NCBI RefSeq assembly: GCF_020514235.1
Contig: NZ_VTLB01000002.1
Location: 124,001-188,000, forward strand
DNA from: Synechococcus sp. MU1617
GTDB taxonomy: Bacteria; Cyanobacteriota; Cyanobacteriia; PCC-6307; Cyanobiaceae
DNA: 64,000 bases
Reading direction: 5' to 3'
The translations under genes and the position numbers were made by a program. Position 1 is the first letter of the stretch. Each line of letters starts with the position of its first letter. This document shows, piece after piece, positions 28,272-39,767 of the stretch. A model generated the notes under the pieces. It was not told the DNA's origin. It did not search any database and worked only from the letters and a program-made list of their open reading frames with translations.

Positions 28272-31200
28272 GTGGAAGCTCTGACCCGCGGATGGACAGC
28301 AGTCAAAAGCAGCGGCGTCGCAAGATCACCAAGATGCTTCCAGCGGCCAAGCAAAGGCCGAAAGCACGCAAAAAGCCAAGGTTTCCACGAAAGGAGACCC
28401 AAAAGCATCAAGGAAAACCGAAGCAATCGCCTTGTCGCGGCATGCCCGAATGCCAGAGACATCGAATGGCTGAACCACAACAGCCTTGAAGCAATCACAT
28501 GGCTGCCAGCGAATCCTCTTGAAAGAATTAGCGAAGAACTAGAGAGCAGAGAAACAAGAGGGTTCAAAACAAATCTGCTGCACATTGTTGCCCACGGCAG
28601 CAATGGTGCGATCAAGCTTGGCGACACCCTGCTCACCAAGGAGTATTTAGAAGATTCGGCCCATCTTCTCCAAACCTGGGGGCTTCATTCAATCTATCTG
28701 TGGAGCTGCGAATCAGGACAAAATACAGAACTCATCGAAACACTAGGTGAACTCACAGGCGCTGATGTTTTTGCAAGCAGAAGTGAGATCAGCAGAGAAC
28801 ATCCCAACCTTTCATCGCTCACAGGAAAGGAAGCCGGCCTTGAGGCACTGATTGGCCAAGCAAAGCTTAAACAATGGAGCGGAAAACTAGCCAGCACACA
28901 AGTTCTTGATGCCAACTATCAACCACTTGTTTTTGATCACACCAACTACAACACATCCTTCAACAATCCGAATGGAAGCTTGGACTCAGGGGATGCAACC
29001 CTCTTTAAAAATGTAATCACAATTGGCGGCCAAGCAGTTGACGCGCTTTACACACTTCAGAGTATTGATTCAGGCTTAGACCTCGACAAACTCGACGATG
29101 GGGGAGTTGACAGCGATTACATATCAACTGATATGTCCTCACTTGGCGGAACGAAATCAGCAACCGCCACGATTAGCTTCTATGAAGCCGAGACATACAC
29201 GGGAGCTGGAACAGGCAATCGAGTTACCCTGGAAAATGTTGTCATCAATACTTACGACATTGACATTTATCAGTTTCAAGTCTTCAAAGGCTTTCAATCA
29301 TATGAGTTAGCTAACACCACAGGACTTGATGTTGTCGTTCAGGACGACGGATCAGTCATGTTTGACGATGGCGATCCTTACCAAGTGACGTTCGGCACAG
29401 AGGATGCAGGGCGAGCACGTATTTATTACGACGCGATAGATACGTTTGAAATAAAGATGGGCTCCGACAACGGGGGGCTTATCTACTTTTATTTAGACTT
29501 CCAGCAAGGCCCTGCATGGACTGGCGATACAACAACAGCAGATACACCAGCAGCAAACTTCACCTGGAGCACCCGCAATTTAACTGAAGCATCAGCCAAT
29601 GTTGGCTCGTTCACTGAAACAGCCACCATTACCTTTAACAATCCAGGGACAACAATATTTGCTGGATCCAATGGCGACACGATCACCCACACCGCAACAA
29701 ATGTTCCAGCCGGTCTCACCACTGTCGTCACACGAGCATCCGACACAACAGCAACAATATCGGTTACAGGGAATGCAACCAATCACACAACATCCGATGA
29801 CTTAAGCAACATCGAGCTGGAATTTGAAAACAGCGCATTTGTTGTGGGCTCAGTGGGCGCAAGCTCAATTACTGATGCGCGAATCACCAATTTCGGCCTG
29901 AGCTTCATTGATGGGGACACCACACGGCCCACCATCGCCATCACCGATGACGATGACGACAACTCCCTGAGCGCTGGTGATACTTCCTTAATCACCTTCA
30001 CCCTTTCCGAGGCTTCCACCGATTTCGTTGAGGCTGACGCCACCGTTACTGGTGGATCTCTCTCCAACTGGACTGCTGTCTCCAGCACCGTTTACACCGC
30101 CACTTTCGCACCAACTGCAGACAGCACCACCAACGGCGTCATTCATGTCGCCAACGACAAATTCTCAGATGCTGCTAGCAACACCAACCAAGACGAAAAC
30201 GACGCCAACAACACCGTCACCTTCACGGTCGATACGACAAGTCCATCCCCCTCGCCTTCTCCTTCGCCTTCTCCTTCTCCTTCTCCTTCTCCTTCTCCTT
30301 CTCCCTCACCATCTCCAGAGCCCAGCCCAGAAAAAAGCGATCTCTATCTCCTGCTGGATACCTCCACGTCCATGCTCCACAGCGAGGGAAAAGATCACAG
30401 CAAATTTCAATGCCTGCTTGCACTAGAAGCCTTCGCGAAAGATGCCGAAAGATCTGGATACCAGTTTCAACACCGCGATACCAACAACAGCGTCACCTCG
30501 AAACAGTTACTTCAAACACTCGCCAATCAAACCAGCGCACAGTCGATCAAAGAACTCGATAATTACACCATCATTGACAATCCCAACGATGCAAAAATTG
30601 CTGATGATCTCGAGCTTCACCTGATCACTTACAACTATCACGTTCAACACAACACTTTCACCCTATCCCGCACAAACCCCAACAGCGGCATCGGCACGAT
30701 GCAATCCATCCTGGCTCTCAAAATGGCAGGGGAAGACTTCGGCAACTCAATTCAAAACAACAGCAAATGGAAAGAACTTGGCCTGCCTGACCCCAACCGC
30801 TACGACCTCCACAAGGGCCGATCGGACAGGCCGTCCAACCTTTATTCCGGCACCGAATTGCTTGGTGCCTTGGAAGGGCTCGACTACCTCCTAACCAACA
30901 AAGTCAACGACGCCGACCGGCGCGATCAATCCACCAAAATCTCCCTGTTTCTCGATGGGCGGCCTGAAAGGCGCAGCTGGTGGGACACCAGAACCAATTC
31001 AGCCTCGGATTCCATCACTGGCCAGGCCATTCCGCTCCCCGAAAGCCTCGGCAAAGAAGACATCACCACCTCAGGCCTCCTCTACGACAACGAGGGCAAC
31101 CCGCACTTTTTCAAAAACAACCAGGGCGAATGGCAGTGGAAGGAGATGCAAAAAGACCTCAATGCCGCCCTCGATCGTCTGGCCGATTACTCAACAGATC

Positions 31201-31364
31201 CCACCAAGATCCAGGTCAACGCCTACGGCCTGAACAACACCGACAGCACCTCCCTCGCCAACACCTATCAAGACCTCTTCTCCAACCAAAGCTTCGATAA
31301 CACCTCTGGCGGCTGGAGCTACGCCCACCAAACCATCAACTCGCTGCAGGACCTCAATCTTTAA
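28272..31364 (+). CDS. DUF4347-like / Ig-like / VWA-like surface protein, paralogue of the preceding giant
   Basis: Protein of 1030 residues from a GTG start. Residues about 50-200 match the DUF4347 pattern of large cyanobacterial and marine bacterial surface proteins: HIVAHGS with H108 and LWSCESG with C146, followed by LTGADVFASR. Then come a unique beta-rich region (about 205-430), a domain with FTETATITFNNPGTTIFAG, one Ig-like repeat, a long Ser-Pro linker and a VWA-like C-terminus with DTSTSM. The last 343 residues are nearly the same as those of the 1722-residue protein. The first 50 residues are basic and atypical, so the true start may differ or the N-terminus may be damaged; another frame carries an ORF from 28217 beside the strong ribosome-site-like sequence. 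Confidence 0.82.
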   Translation: MEALTRGWTAVKSSGVARSPRCFQRPSKGRKHAKSQGFHERRPKSIKENRSNRLVAACPNARDIEWLNHNSLEAITWLPANPLERISEELESRETRGFKTNLLHIVAHGSNGAIKLGDTLLTKEYLEDSAHLLQTWGLHSIYLWSCESGQNTELIETLGELTGADVFASRSEISREHPNLSSLTGKEAGLEALIGQAKLKQWSGKLASTQVLDANYQPLVFDHTNYNTSFNNPNGSLDSGDATLFKNVITIGGQAVDALYTLQSIDSGLDLDKLDDGGVDSDYISTDMSSLGGTKSATATISFYEAETYTGAGTGNRVTLENVVINTYDIDIYQFQVFKGFQSYELANTTGLDVVVQDDGSVMFDDGDPYQVTFGTEDAGRARIYYDAIDTFEIKMGSDNGGLIYFYLDFQQGPAWTGDTTTADTPAANFTWSTRNLTEASANVGSFTETATITFNNPGTTIFAGSNGDTITHTATNVPAGLTTVVTRASDTTATISVTGNATNHTTSDDLSNIELEFENSAFVVGSVGASSITDARITNFGLSFIDGDTTRPTIAITDDDDDNSLSAGDTSLITFTLSEASTDFVEADATVTGGSLSNWTAVSSTVYTATFAPTADSTTNGVIHVANDKFSDAASNTNQDENDANNTVTFTVDTTSPSPSPSPSPSPSPSPSPSPSPSPSPEPSPEKSDLYLLLDTSTSMLHSEGKDHSKFQCLLALEAFAKDAERSGYQFQHRDTNNSVTSKQLLQTLANQTSAQSIKELDNYTIIDNPNDAKIADDLELHLITYNYHVQHNTFTLSRTNPNSGIGTMQSILALKMAGEDFGNSIQNNSKWKELGLPDPNRYDLHKGRSDRPSNLYSGTELLGALEGLDYLLTNKVNDADRRDQSTKISLFLDGRPERRSWWDTRTNSASDSITGQAIPLPESLGKEDITTSGLLYDNEGNPHFFKNNQGEWQWKEMQKDLNAALDRLADYSTDPTKIQVNAYGLNNTDSTSLANTYQDLFSNQSFDNTSGGWSYAHQTINSLQDLNL
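30248..30316 (+). repeat. Hexanucleotide CCTTCT-type tract encoding Ser-Pro linker
   Basis: About eight near-perfect CCTTCT units in a row encode a (Ser-Pro)n linker between the Ig-like repeat and the VWA-like module. Six-base units keep the frame when copy number changes, so length variation would alter linker length only. Confidence 0.85.
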
Positions 31365-31403
31365 GCCAACTCAGGTGCGTCTCCAGAGCCGGATAATGAA
31401 GCC

Positions 31404-33335
31404 ATGAGCTTCAACGCCGCCCCCACCGAATCCTTCGACGTAATCGTGGTCGGCGGCGGCCATGCCGGTTGTGAAGCGGCGATCACCGCCGCCCGGTTGG
31501 GCCTGAACACCGCCCTGTTCAGCCTCAACCTCGATCGCATCGCCTGGCAGCCCTGCAACCCAGCCGTCGGCGGCCCTGCCAAAAGCCAGCTCGTCCATGA
31601 AGTGGACGCCCTCGGTGGAGTGATCGGGCGCCTGGCTGATGCCACCGCCATCCAGAAGCGCATCCTCAACGCCAGCCGCGGCCCGGCGGTATGGGCCCTG
31701 CGCGCCCAAACCGACAAGCGCCTCTATTCCCGCCAGATGCTGCAACTGCTGCAGCACACCCCCAACCTCGCCCTGCGCGAGGCGATGGTGACCGGCCTGG
31801 AAACCACCGGTGATGCCGATCAGCAGCGCATCACCGGCATCCGCACCTATTTCGGCAGCGTCTACGGCGCTGAAGCGGTGATCCTCACCGCCGGCACCTT
31901 CCTGGGCGGCCGCATCTGGGTGGGGCATCAATCAATGGCCGCCGGCCGCGCTGGTGAACAGGCCGCTGAAGGGCTCACCGAAGCGCTGCAGCAACTCGGC
32001 TTCCAGACCGACCGGCTCAAAACCGGCACCCCCGCCCGTGTCGACCGGCGCAGCATCGCCCTCGATCAATTGGAGGAGCAGCCCAGCGATGCGGCCGATC
32101 GCTTCTTCTCCTTTGACCCGGCCGCCTGGGTAAGCGGTGAGCAGATGAGCTGCCACATCACCCGCACCACCGCCGAAACCCATCAGCTGATTCGCGACAA
32201 CCTGCACCTCACCGCCATCTACGGCGGTGTGATCGACAGCAAAGGCCCGCGCTACTGCCCCTCCATCGAAGACAAAATCGTTCGCTTCGCGGACAAGGAC
32301 AGCCACCAGATCTTCCTCGAGCCGGAGGGGCGCGACACGCCAGAGATCTATGTGCAGGGCTTCTCCACCGGCCTGCCGGAACCGATCCAACTGCAACTGC
32401 TGCGCAGCCTGCCGGGCCTGGAGCAGGCCGTGATGCTGCGGCCGGCCTATTCAGTGGATTACGACTACTTGCCCGCTACCCAGCTCAAGCCATCCCTGGA
32501 GACCAAGCGGGTGCGCGGCCTGTTCAGCGCCGGCCAACTCAATGGCACCACGGGCTATGAGGAAGCCGCCGCCCAGGGCCTGGTGGCCGGCGTCAACGCC
32601 GCCCGGCTGATCGGCGGCCAGGAGCCGGTGCACTTCCCCCGTGAAGGCAGCTACATCGGCACGATGATCGACGATCTGGTGAGCAAAGATCTGCGCGAGC
32701 CCTACCGGGTGCTCACCAGCCGCAGTGAATACCGCCTGATCCTGCGGGGTGACAACGCCGACCGCCGCCTGACGCCGTTGGGCCGTGAGCTAGGCCTGAT
32801 CGACGATCGCCGTTGGCAGCTGTTCGAAGACAAGCTCCAGGCGATGGAGGGCGAAAAGCAGCGGCTGGAAACCGTGCGGCTCAAGGTGAGCGATCCGGTG
32901 GCCCCGGCGGTGGAAGAGGAAACCGGAGCCGCGATCAAGGGCTCGATCACCCTGGCCGACCTGCTGCGCCGGCCAGGCATACACGCCGCCGATCTGGTGC
33001 GCCATGGCCTGGCCGACGCCGATCTGCCCCTGCCCGTGCGCGAGGGCGCCGAGATCGACATCAAATACAGCGGCTACCTGCAACGCCAGCAGCAGCAGAT
33101 CGATCAGGTGAAACGCCAGAGCCAGCGCAAGCTGCCGTCCGATCTCAACTACGCCGGCATCGGCACCCTCTCCAATGAAGCCCGCGAAAAGCTCACGGCC
33201 ATTCAACCCAGCACCCTGGGGCAAGCCAGCCGCATCCCCGGCGTCAGCAAGGCCGACATCACCGCCCTGTTGATGTGGCTGGAACTGCAGCAAAGGGAAC
33301 GCCAAACCCTCGCCCCAACCGCAGAAGCTCGATAG
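31404..33335 (+). CDS. mnmG: tRNA uridine-5-carboxymethylaminomethyl modification enzyme MnmG (GidA)
   Basis: FAD- and folate-dependent enzyme that, with MnmE, installs the cmnm5 group on U34 of certain tRNAs. It has 643 residues, with dinucleotide-binding [12 protein letters not shown] at the N-terminus, the GidA signatures [12 protein letters not shown] and [20 protein letters not shown], and the C-terminal helical domain that binds MnmE. Start ATG at 31404, 39 bp after the surface-protein gene. In related genomes mnmG commonly lies close to dnaB, so the intervening block looks inserted. Confidence 0.97.
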   Translation: MSFNAAPTESFDVIVVGGGHAGCEAAITAARLGLNTALFSLNLDRIAWQPCNPAVGGPAKSQLVHEVDALGGVIGRLADATAIQKRILNASRGPAVWALRAQTDKRLYSRQMLQLLQHTPNLALREAMVTGLETTGDADQQRITGIRTYFGSVYGAEAVILTAGTFLGGRIWVGHQSMAAGRAGEQAAEGLTEALQQLGFQTDRLKTGTPARVDRRSIALDQLEEQPSDAADRFFSFDPAAWVSGEQMSCHITRTTAETHQLIRDNLHLTAIYGGVIDSKGPRYCPSIEDKIVRFADKDSHQIFLEPEGRDTPEIYVQGFSTGLPEPIQLQLLRSLPGLEQAVMLRPAYSVDYDYLPATQLKPSLETKRVRGLFSAGQLNGTTGYEEAAAQGLVAGVNAARLIGGQEPVHFPREGSYIGTMIDDLVSKDLREPYRVLTSRSEYRLILRGDNADRRLTPLGRELGLIDDRRWQLFEDKLQAMEGEKQRLETVRLKVSDPVAPAVEEETGAAIKGSITLADLLRRPGIHAADLVRHGLADADLPLPVREGAEIDIKYSGYLQRQQQQIDQVKRQSQRKLPSDLNYAGIGTLSNEAREKLTAIQPSTLGQASRIPGVSKADITALLMWLELQQRERQTLAPTAEAR

Positions 33336-33360
33336 CGTTGGCGTCCTGAAACGTCTGTCC

Positions 33361-34038
33361 GTGTCAGCCCGGGTTCCCACCTCACGTGCCTACTGGAACC
33401 TGCGGGCCGAGCAGGTGATGGACCAGGTGTTCGACGGTGAGACGGCAACCGCCCCCAGCCAGCCGCACCTGGTGCCGGTGGATGTGGCTGTGCACGAACC
33501 AACCAGCAAACCAACCGAACCAAGCGAGCGCCGCTCCCCCTCCGCTTGGATGCTGCCGCTGATCAGTGGCATCGCCGTTGCCGGGGTGATCTGCAGCGCT
33601 TGGCTGGTGAGCAACCTGCAGCGCTCCCGCCTGGAGCTGGAACGGCAGCAAAGCGCAGCCCTGATCGAGCAGCTGCGCGAGCAGGTGGCTGCCCAGGAAA
33701 CTCGTGCAGAAGAGAAGGTTTCACCCGAGGAGGCATCCGTAGCGCTCCAAAGCCTCGAACCGTTGACCGTGCCGATCCAACAGCCCTTGACGGTTGAACC
33801 GCTGGGCAGGGATCAGGCATTGGCGCCGATGGGGCCCATCCCCCAACTCACCGGTGTGGTGAAGGGCCCTGGTGGCAGCAGTTCCGCCATTTTTCAACTG
33901 GGACAGGGATCGGTGTCCGCCGGCATCGGTGAAGCGATCGGCAGCAGCGGTTGGGTGCTCACCGATGTCACCGACAGCGGTGCCGTGATCAGCCGCAACG
34001 GTCAACGCCAAACCCTCTCTGTGGGAGGACTGTTCTGA
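33361..34038 (+). CDS. Single-span membrane protein with PilP/GspC-like C-terminal domain
   Basis: Protein of 225 residues with a GTG start 25 bp after mnmG. One transmembrane helix (about 60-82, WMLPLISGIAVAGVICSAWL) is followed by a predicted coiled coil (RSRLELERQQSAALIEQLRE) and a Pro-rich spacer. The last 60 residues (PQLTGVVKGPGGSSSAIFQL to the end) resemble the small beta domain of PilP/GspC secretion proteins, in which a bound partner is regulated by signature phrases such as GEAIGSSGWVLTDVTDSGAVI. It may connect inner and outer membrane machinery; function is inferred. Confidence 0.65.
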   Translation: MSARVPTSRAYWNLRAEQVMDQVFDGETATAPSQPHLVPVDVAVHEPTSKPTEPSERRSPSAWMLPLISGIAVAGVICSAWLVSNLQRSRLELERQQSAALIEQLREQVAAQETRAEEKVSPEEASVALQSLEPLTVPIQQPLTVEPLGRDQALAPMGPIPQLTGVVKGPGGSSSAIFQLGQGSVSAGIGEAIGSSGWVLTDVTDSGAVISRNGQRQTLSVGGLF

Positions 34039-34634
34039 ACCCCACCCCGCGTCTTCACCCATCACCGCACCAGCTCTGGCAAGCCCCCACCAATGCGGTG
34101 CTCTCAGCGGAGGGGCCGCGTCAATTGCCCGGCCCCTGGCGGCTGATGTTGCTGGGCGATGGCAGCCCGACCCGCCACCTGCGCTTGCTCACCGGTTCGC
34201 CCGTTGCCGTGGATCTAATCGCCATGGAGGCCGACCAGACCGACCACCCCGGGGCACCTGAGGAGGTGAATGAATTGATGGCACCGCTGCTGCGGCGCCA
34301 GGTGTGGCTGACCTGCGGCGGCACCCCGCTGGCCTGGGCCGAGAGCTGGTGGAACCAAGCCGAAGCGGATTGGCACCTGCGGGACCGCAACCAGCCGATT
34401 TGGAAAAGCCTCACCGAAGGACGTTCCGAGTTGTTCCGTGAGGTGGATGGATTAGCGCTGGTGGAGGGGGATTGGCTGGACCAGACCTTTGGCTATCGAG
34501 GCCCCTACTGGAGCCGCCATTACCGCTTCTTCCGCCAGGGCAAGGCCCTGACCGTGATTCGCGAAGTGTTCAGCCCGCAACTCGAAACCTGGCTCGGGCC
34601 CACACTGCGCCAGGAGTTTCAACAAAATTCATGA
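34035..34634 (+). CDS. Chorismate lyase-like protein (4-hydroxybenzoate synthesis)
   Basis: Likely chorismate pyruvate-lyase, giving the 4-hydroxybenzoate head group of plastoquinone in cyanobacteria. About 199 residues. Conserved segments are LLGDGSPTRHLRLLTG, PLLRRQVWLTCGGTPLAWAESWW and FGYRGPYWSRHYRFFRQGK. The start is uncertain: a CTG at 34035 overlaps the preceding stop as CTGA, and the nearest conventional start is a GTG at 34098 that would drop the conserved QLW region. Read-through from the PilP-like gene seems likely. Confidence 0.8.
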   Translation: MNPTPRLHPSPHQLWQAPTNAVLSAEGPRQLPGPWRLMLLGDGSPTRHLRLLTGSPVAVDLIAMEADQTDHPGAPEEVNELMAPLLRRQVWLTCGGTPLAWAESWWNQAEADWHLRDRNQPIWKSLTEGRSELFREVDGLALVEGDWLDQTFGYRGPYWSRHYRFFRQGKALTVIREVFSPQLETWLGPTLRQEFQQNS

Positions 34635-34653
34635 ACAAACCTGCGGGTTTGTT
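34634..34653 (+). terminator. Hairpin at the end of the chorismate lyase gene
   Basis: AACAAACC - TGCG - GGTTTGTT forms a perfect 8-bp stem starting at the last base of the stop codon. The downstream T content is weak, so termination may be partial. Confidence 0.5.
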
Positions 34654-34724
34654 GGGATTTGCTCTTGACAACTTGCCATTGCTTGTGCTCTCAGGAAGAT
34701 GTGGGCACTTCGGTTCACCGTGTC

Positions 34725-35162
34725 ATGGCTGCCACCGCCTCCTGGCTCAGCCTCACCGACCTCGGTCGGATCTACGGCATTTCGGCGATTCACTGCGGCA
34801 AGACCCTCGAGCATCAAGGCTGGCGTGACCGTCGCGGTCGCCCCACCCAAAGCGCCCTCGACGCCAATGCCGCCATGCAGACAGGCCCCCATGGCCAGGG
34901 ACGCACCGTGCTCTGGAACCGCTCGGTTTGCAGTCAGCTGCTGGAACACAAGGGCTATGAGCCCATGAGCCGCAGCCTGCAGGTGGAGCAGTGGACCCAA
35001 CTGCTGGAGGCCCTCCAGGCGGGATCACCATCGATCACTGCCACGGCAGACCAGATGGCGGAAGAGATGCCCGGAGAGCTGCTCGAGGATGTGAACCACC
35101 AGCTGGAAGCACGGGGCTGCCGCTACCGGGTCAGCCCACGCGCATTGCACCCCAGCCGTTAG
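34725..35162 (+). CDS. Conserved hypothetical protein
   Basis: Soluble protein of 145 residues. The N-terminal part (SLTDLGRIYGISAIHCGKTL) looks like a helix-turn-helix or short helical bundle, and the rest is mixed alpha with the segment QTGPHGQGRTVLWNR. No catalytic motif seen. The ATG at 34725 was preferred over one 22 codons upstream, because the extra residues (Cys-rich, disordered) do not resemble the fold. A consensus-like TTGACA lies at 34665, about 60 bp ahead. The last codons overlap the convergent gene. Confidence 0.65.
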   Translation: MAATASWLSLTDLGRIYGISAIHCGKTLEHQGWRDRRGRPTQSALDANAAMQTGPHGQGRTVLWNRSVCSQLLEHKGYEPMSRSLQVEQWTQLLEALQAGSPSITATADQMAEEMPGELLEDVNHQLEARGCRYRVSPRALHPSR

Positions 35163-35692
35163 TCGGCCCGGCGACGGCTGGAGCGCGGCAAGGCCCTCCT
35201 GGAGCCAGCGGGATTGGGAGCGGCTTCGGGCTCGGGACGTTTTGCCGGCTGGGCTGAGCGCGACCAGCGCTGCAGCCGGAAGCTGTCGTCTTCGGGCCAC
35301 TCCCCCTGGTCTGCGTTGAACTCCTGGGCCACAGGCGGCGTTGAGGTGGGCGCTGGAGCTTCAGCTGCTGTTCCGCGCCGGCTTCGTCGTGAGATCGCAT
35401 CGAGGGGTCGCCGGGCTGAACGCATGGAACGGACCGGCTCCGGGCGGCCACGGCCAGCTTCTTGCCAAGGCTCCTGCCAATCGTCGTCCTCCTCCAGAAG
35501 CCAGTCGACTTTCTCGCCGACCCAGCGGCCCACCGAATCGAGATCCAAACCGGAGCGCCGCACTCCTGGCCGTTGTCCTGGTCGACGGCCGGACACCCCA
35601 TCCACGAGCTGACGTCCGGTTTCCAAGAACTGGTCGAGACGGCGATCCCGCTGATCACGGAACCGATCCAACCGATCAAAACGCTCCTCCAT
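35159..35692 (-). CDS. Arg-rich hypothetical protein
   Basis: Protein of 177 residues, rich in Arg, Glu and Asp and probably largely disordered. The N-terminal helix (MEERFDRLDRFRDQRDRRLD) and the phrase RRPLDAISRRSRR repeat the look of conserved cyanobacterial hypothetical proteins. No membrane segment. It overlaps the end of the 145-residue gene by 4 bp. Function unknown. Confidence 0.6.
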   Translation of the reverse strand: MEERFDRLDRFRDQRDRRLDQFLETGRQLVDGVSGRRPGQRPGVRRSGLDLDSVGRWVGEKVDWLLEEDDDWQEPWQEAGRGRPEPVRSMRSARRPLDAISRRSRRGTAAEAPAPTSTPPVAQEFNADQGEWPEDDSFRLQRWSRSAQPAKRPEPEAAPNPAGSRRALPRSSRRRAD

Positions 35693-35701
35693 CCCCCGAC
35701 G

Positions 35702-35797
35702 TTACCGACGGCGGCGGCGCAACCACTGTTCCCGCCGCAATCCCAGCAACACAATCACCACACCGCCGCACTCCAATGACAACCAGAACACCTCCAT
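35702..35797 (-). CDS. 31-residue membrane ORF next to sprT (candidate)
   Basis: The ATG follows the sprT stop codon with no gap, and the product reads as a single hydrophobic helix (LSLECGGVVIVLLGLRREQW) ending in five arginines. Direct abutment to an upstream stop is a pattern of coupled small genes. It is too short for statistical support, so I treat it as a candidate. Confidence 0.35.
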   Translation of the reverse strand: MEVFWLSLECGGVVIVLLGLRREQWLRRRRR

Positions 35798-36373
35798 CTA
35801 GCCCTCCGCCTCCACATAACTGAGCACACAACTGGAATCCCAGCGGCCGTGAAAGTGCTCGACGCAACAGGCACGGCAAGCGGCATTGCGCGTGCGTCTC
35901 CGGCAAGGGGTGCGACGGCCGCAACGGGGACAGACCGCCAACCAGCGGGGCGGCCGGGGCGGCACCGGATAGCTGTGGCGGATGCTCACCTGAAAGCGGC
36001 TCTGAGCCGCATTGATGGCGGCCATCCGGGCCCGAAACAGCGGGCCATGGCTTTCGCGGCGACGCTGCACCAGATCGACCCAGGCGTGGATCATCTCGTG
36101 GCAGAGCGTGCTTTCTGTGGCGATCTGCGGAAGCGGCTCCAACACCGGCCGCGACAGCACGATCTCGCTGCCCCGGCCCTCACCCACCCCAGGGCCACGG
36201 CGATAAAAACCGGCAGTACGGCTCATCCGCCCATCACTCCAACGCACCGCCGTCAGCGGCTGGGCCCCATCCACCAGAGCACCGCCGAAATGCTCCCGGT
36301 TGAGGCGGTGAAACAACGGCAGCAGGGGCTGCAAAGGCACAGAACGGGGGGAGGAGATCCGAATCAGCGCCAT
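35798..36373 (-). CDS. SprT-like zinc metallopeptidase family protein
   Basis: Protein of 191 residues with the zinc-binding motif CHEMIHAW (HExxH) near residue 93 and a C-terminal Zn ribbon with CPRCGRRTPC and CRACC. This matches the SprT/SPRTN family, whose eukaryotic members cleave DNA-protein crosslinks; the bacterial role is less certain. Its stop abuts the 31-residue membrane ORF, and its start is 44 bp from the divergent DUF4864-like gene. Confidence 0.85.
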   Translation of the reverse strand: MALIRISSPRSVPLQPLLPLFHRLNREHFGGALVDGAQPLTAVRWSDGRMSRTAGFYRRGPGVGEGRGSEIVLSRPVLEPLPQIATESTLCHEMIHAWVDLVQRRRESHGPLFRARMAAINAAQSRFQVSIRHSYPVPPRPPRWLAVCPRCGRRTPCRRRTRNAACRACCVEHFHGRWDSSCVLSYVEAEG

Positions 36374-36417
36374 CCTGCCGTGGTCAGTCAGACTCGGCCC
36401 TGCTTTGACAGCTGGTG

Positions 36418-39029
<2,612 letters not shown>

Positions 39030-39054
<25 letters not shown>

Positions 39055-39653
39055 AGGGCACGGCGGGCTGCCCGGCTCACCAGCCAGACCACCGCCAGCG
39101 TGGCGAGCACCCCCACCACCCGCAGCGCCCAGGTGCCGGCATCCGCCTCACCCCCCAGCACCTCACCAAAACGGGCCACATCGCCGGCCAGCGCCCCCAA
39201 CCCGCAAAACAGCACGGTGCCGGGGAGGATGCCGATCAAGCCGATGCTGTAGTCCCGCAGGCTCACCTCACTGAGGCCGTAGGCCAGGTTGAGCAGAGAA
39301 AAGGGAAAGGCGGGCGAGAGACGCGTCAGCAACACCAACTTCAGCCCCTCTTTGCTGACGGCCCGCTCCACCGCCTTCAACTTGGGGAGCTGCTCCAACC
39401 GGCGCCGGGCCCAGTCGCGCAGCACTGAGCGCCCCAGCAGGAACACCACCACCGCCCCGAGACAGGCCCCAACAAACACCAGACCACTGCCGAGCCATGT
39501 GCCATAAAGCACCCCAGCCAGCATCGAAGCCCAAACCCCAGGCAGCAGCAGCGTCACCCAGAGGGCATAAAGAGGAATGAACAGCAGCGCCCCAGCTGGG
39601 GAGCGCAGCATCTCCAACACATCCGGCAGCCAGTGCTGAACCAAGGAGATCAA
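39030..39653 (-). CDS. TVP38/TMEM64 (SNARE-associated, DedA-like) membrane protein
   Basis: Integral membrane protein of 207 residues with the VTT-domain features of the family: LLPGVWASMLAGVLYGTWLG, then LGRSVLRDWARRRL, and the conserved SPAFPFSLLNLAYGLSEVS re-entrant region. Related DedA/VTT proteins help phospholipid translocation and membrane homeostasis. The start is a TTG at 39653 without a strong ribosome-binding site. A 20-bp repeat lies 16 bp upstream, beyond which stands the inserted propeller gene; without that insertion this gene would directly follow the ABC permease. Confidence 0.85.
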
Positions 39654-39668
39654 GCTGAATCACCCACG

Positions 39669-39688
39669 CATGGCGTGGAGCATTGCAC
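39669..39688. repeat. Left copy of 20-bp direct repeat
   Basis: CATGGCGTGGAGCATTGCAC, identical and in the same orientation as 41561-41580. It lies 16 bp from the TVP38 gene start. Confidence 0.95.
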
Positions 39689-39706
39689 CACGGTCCTGTG
39701 CAGCCA

Positions 39707-39734
39707 ACAAAAAGCCCCCGTATCCGGAGGCTTT
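39707..39734 (-). terminator. Terminator after the propeller gene
   Basis: Read on the minus strand: AAAGCC-T-CCG, tetraloop GATA, CGG-G-GGCTTT then a T-run. The arms pair except for one mismatch. It lies 34 bp past the stop of the minus-strand gene at 39768, inside the repeat-bounded segment. Confidence 0.85.
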
Positions 39735-39767
39735 GAGCAGAAGCAGAGCGGATGGTGACGACTGAAC

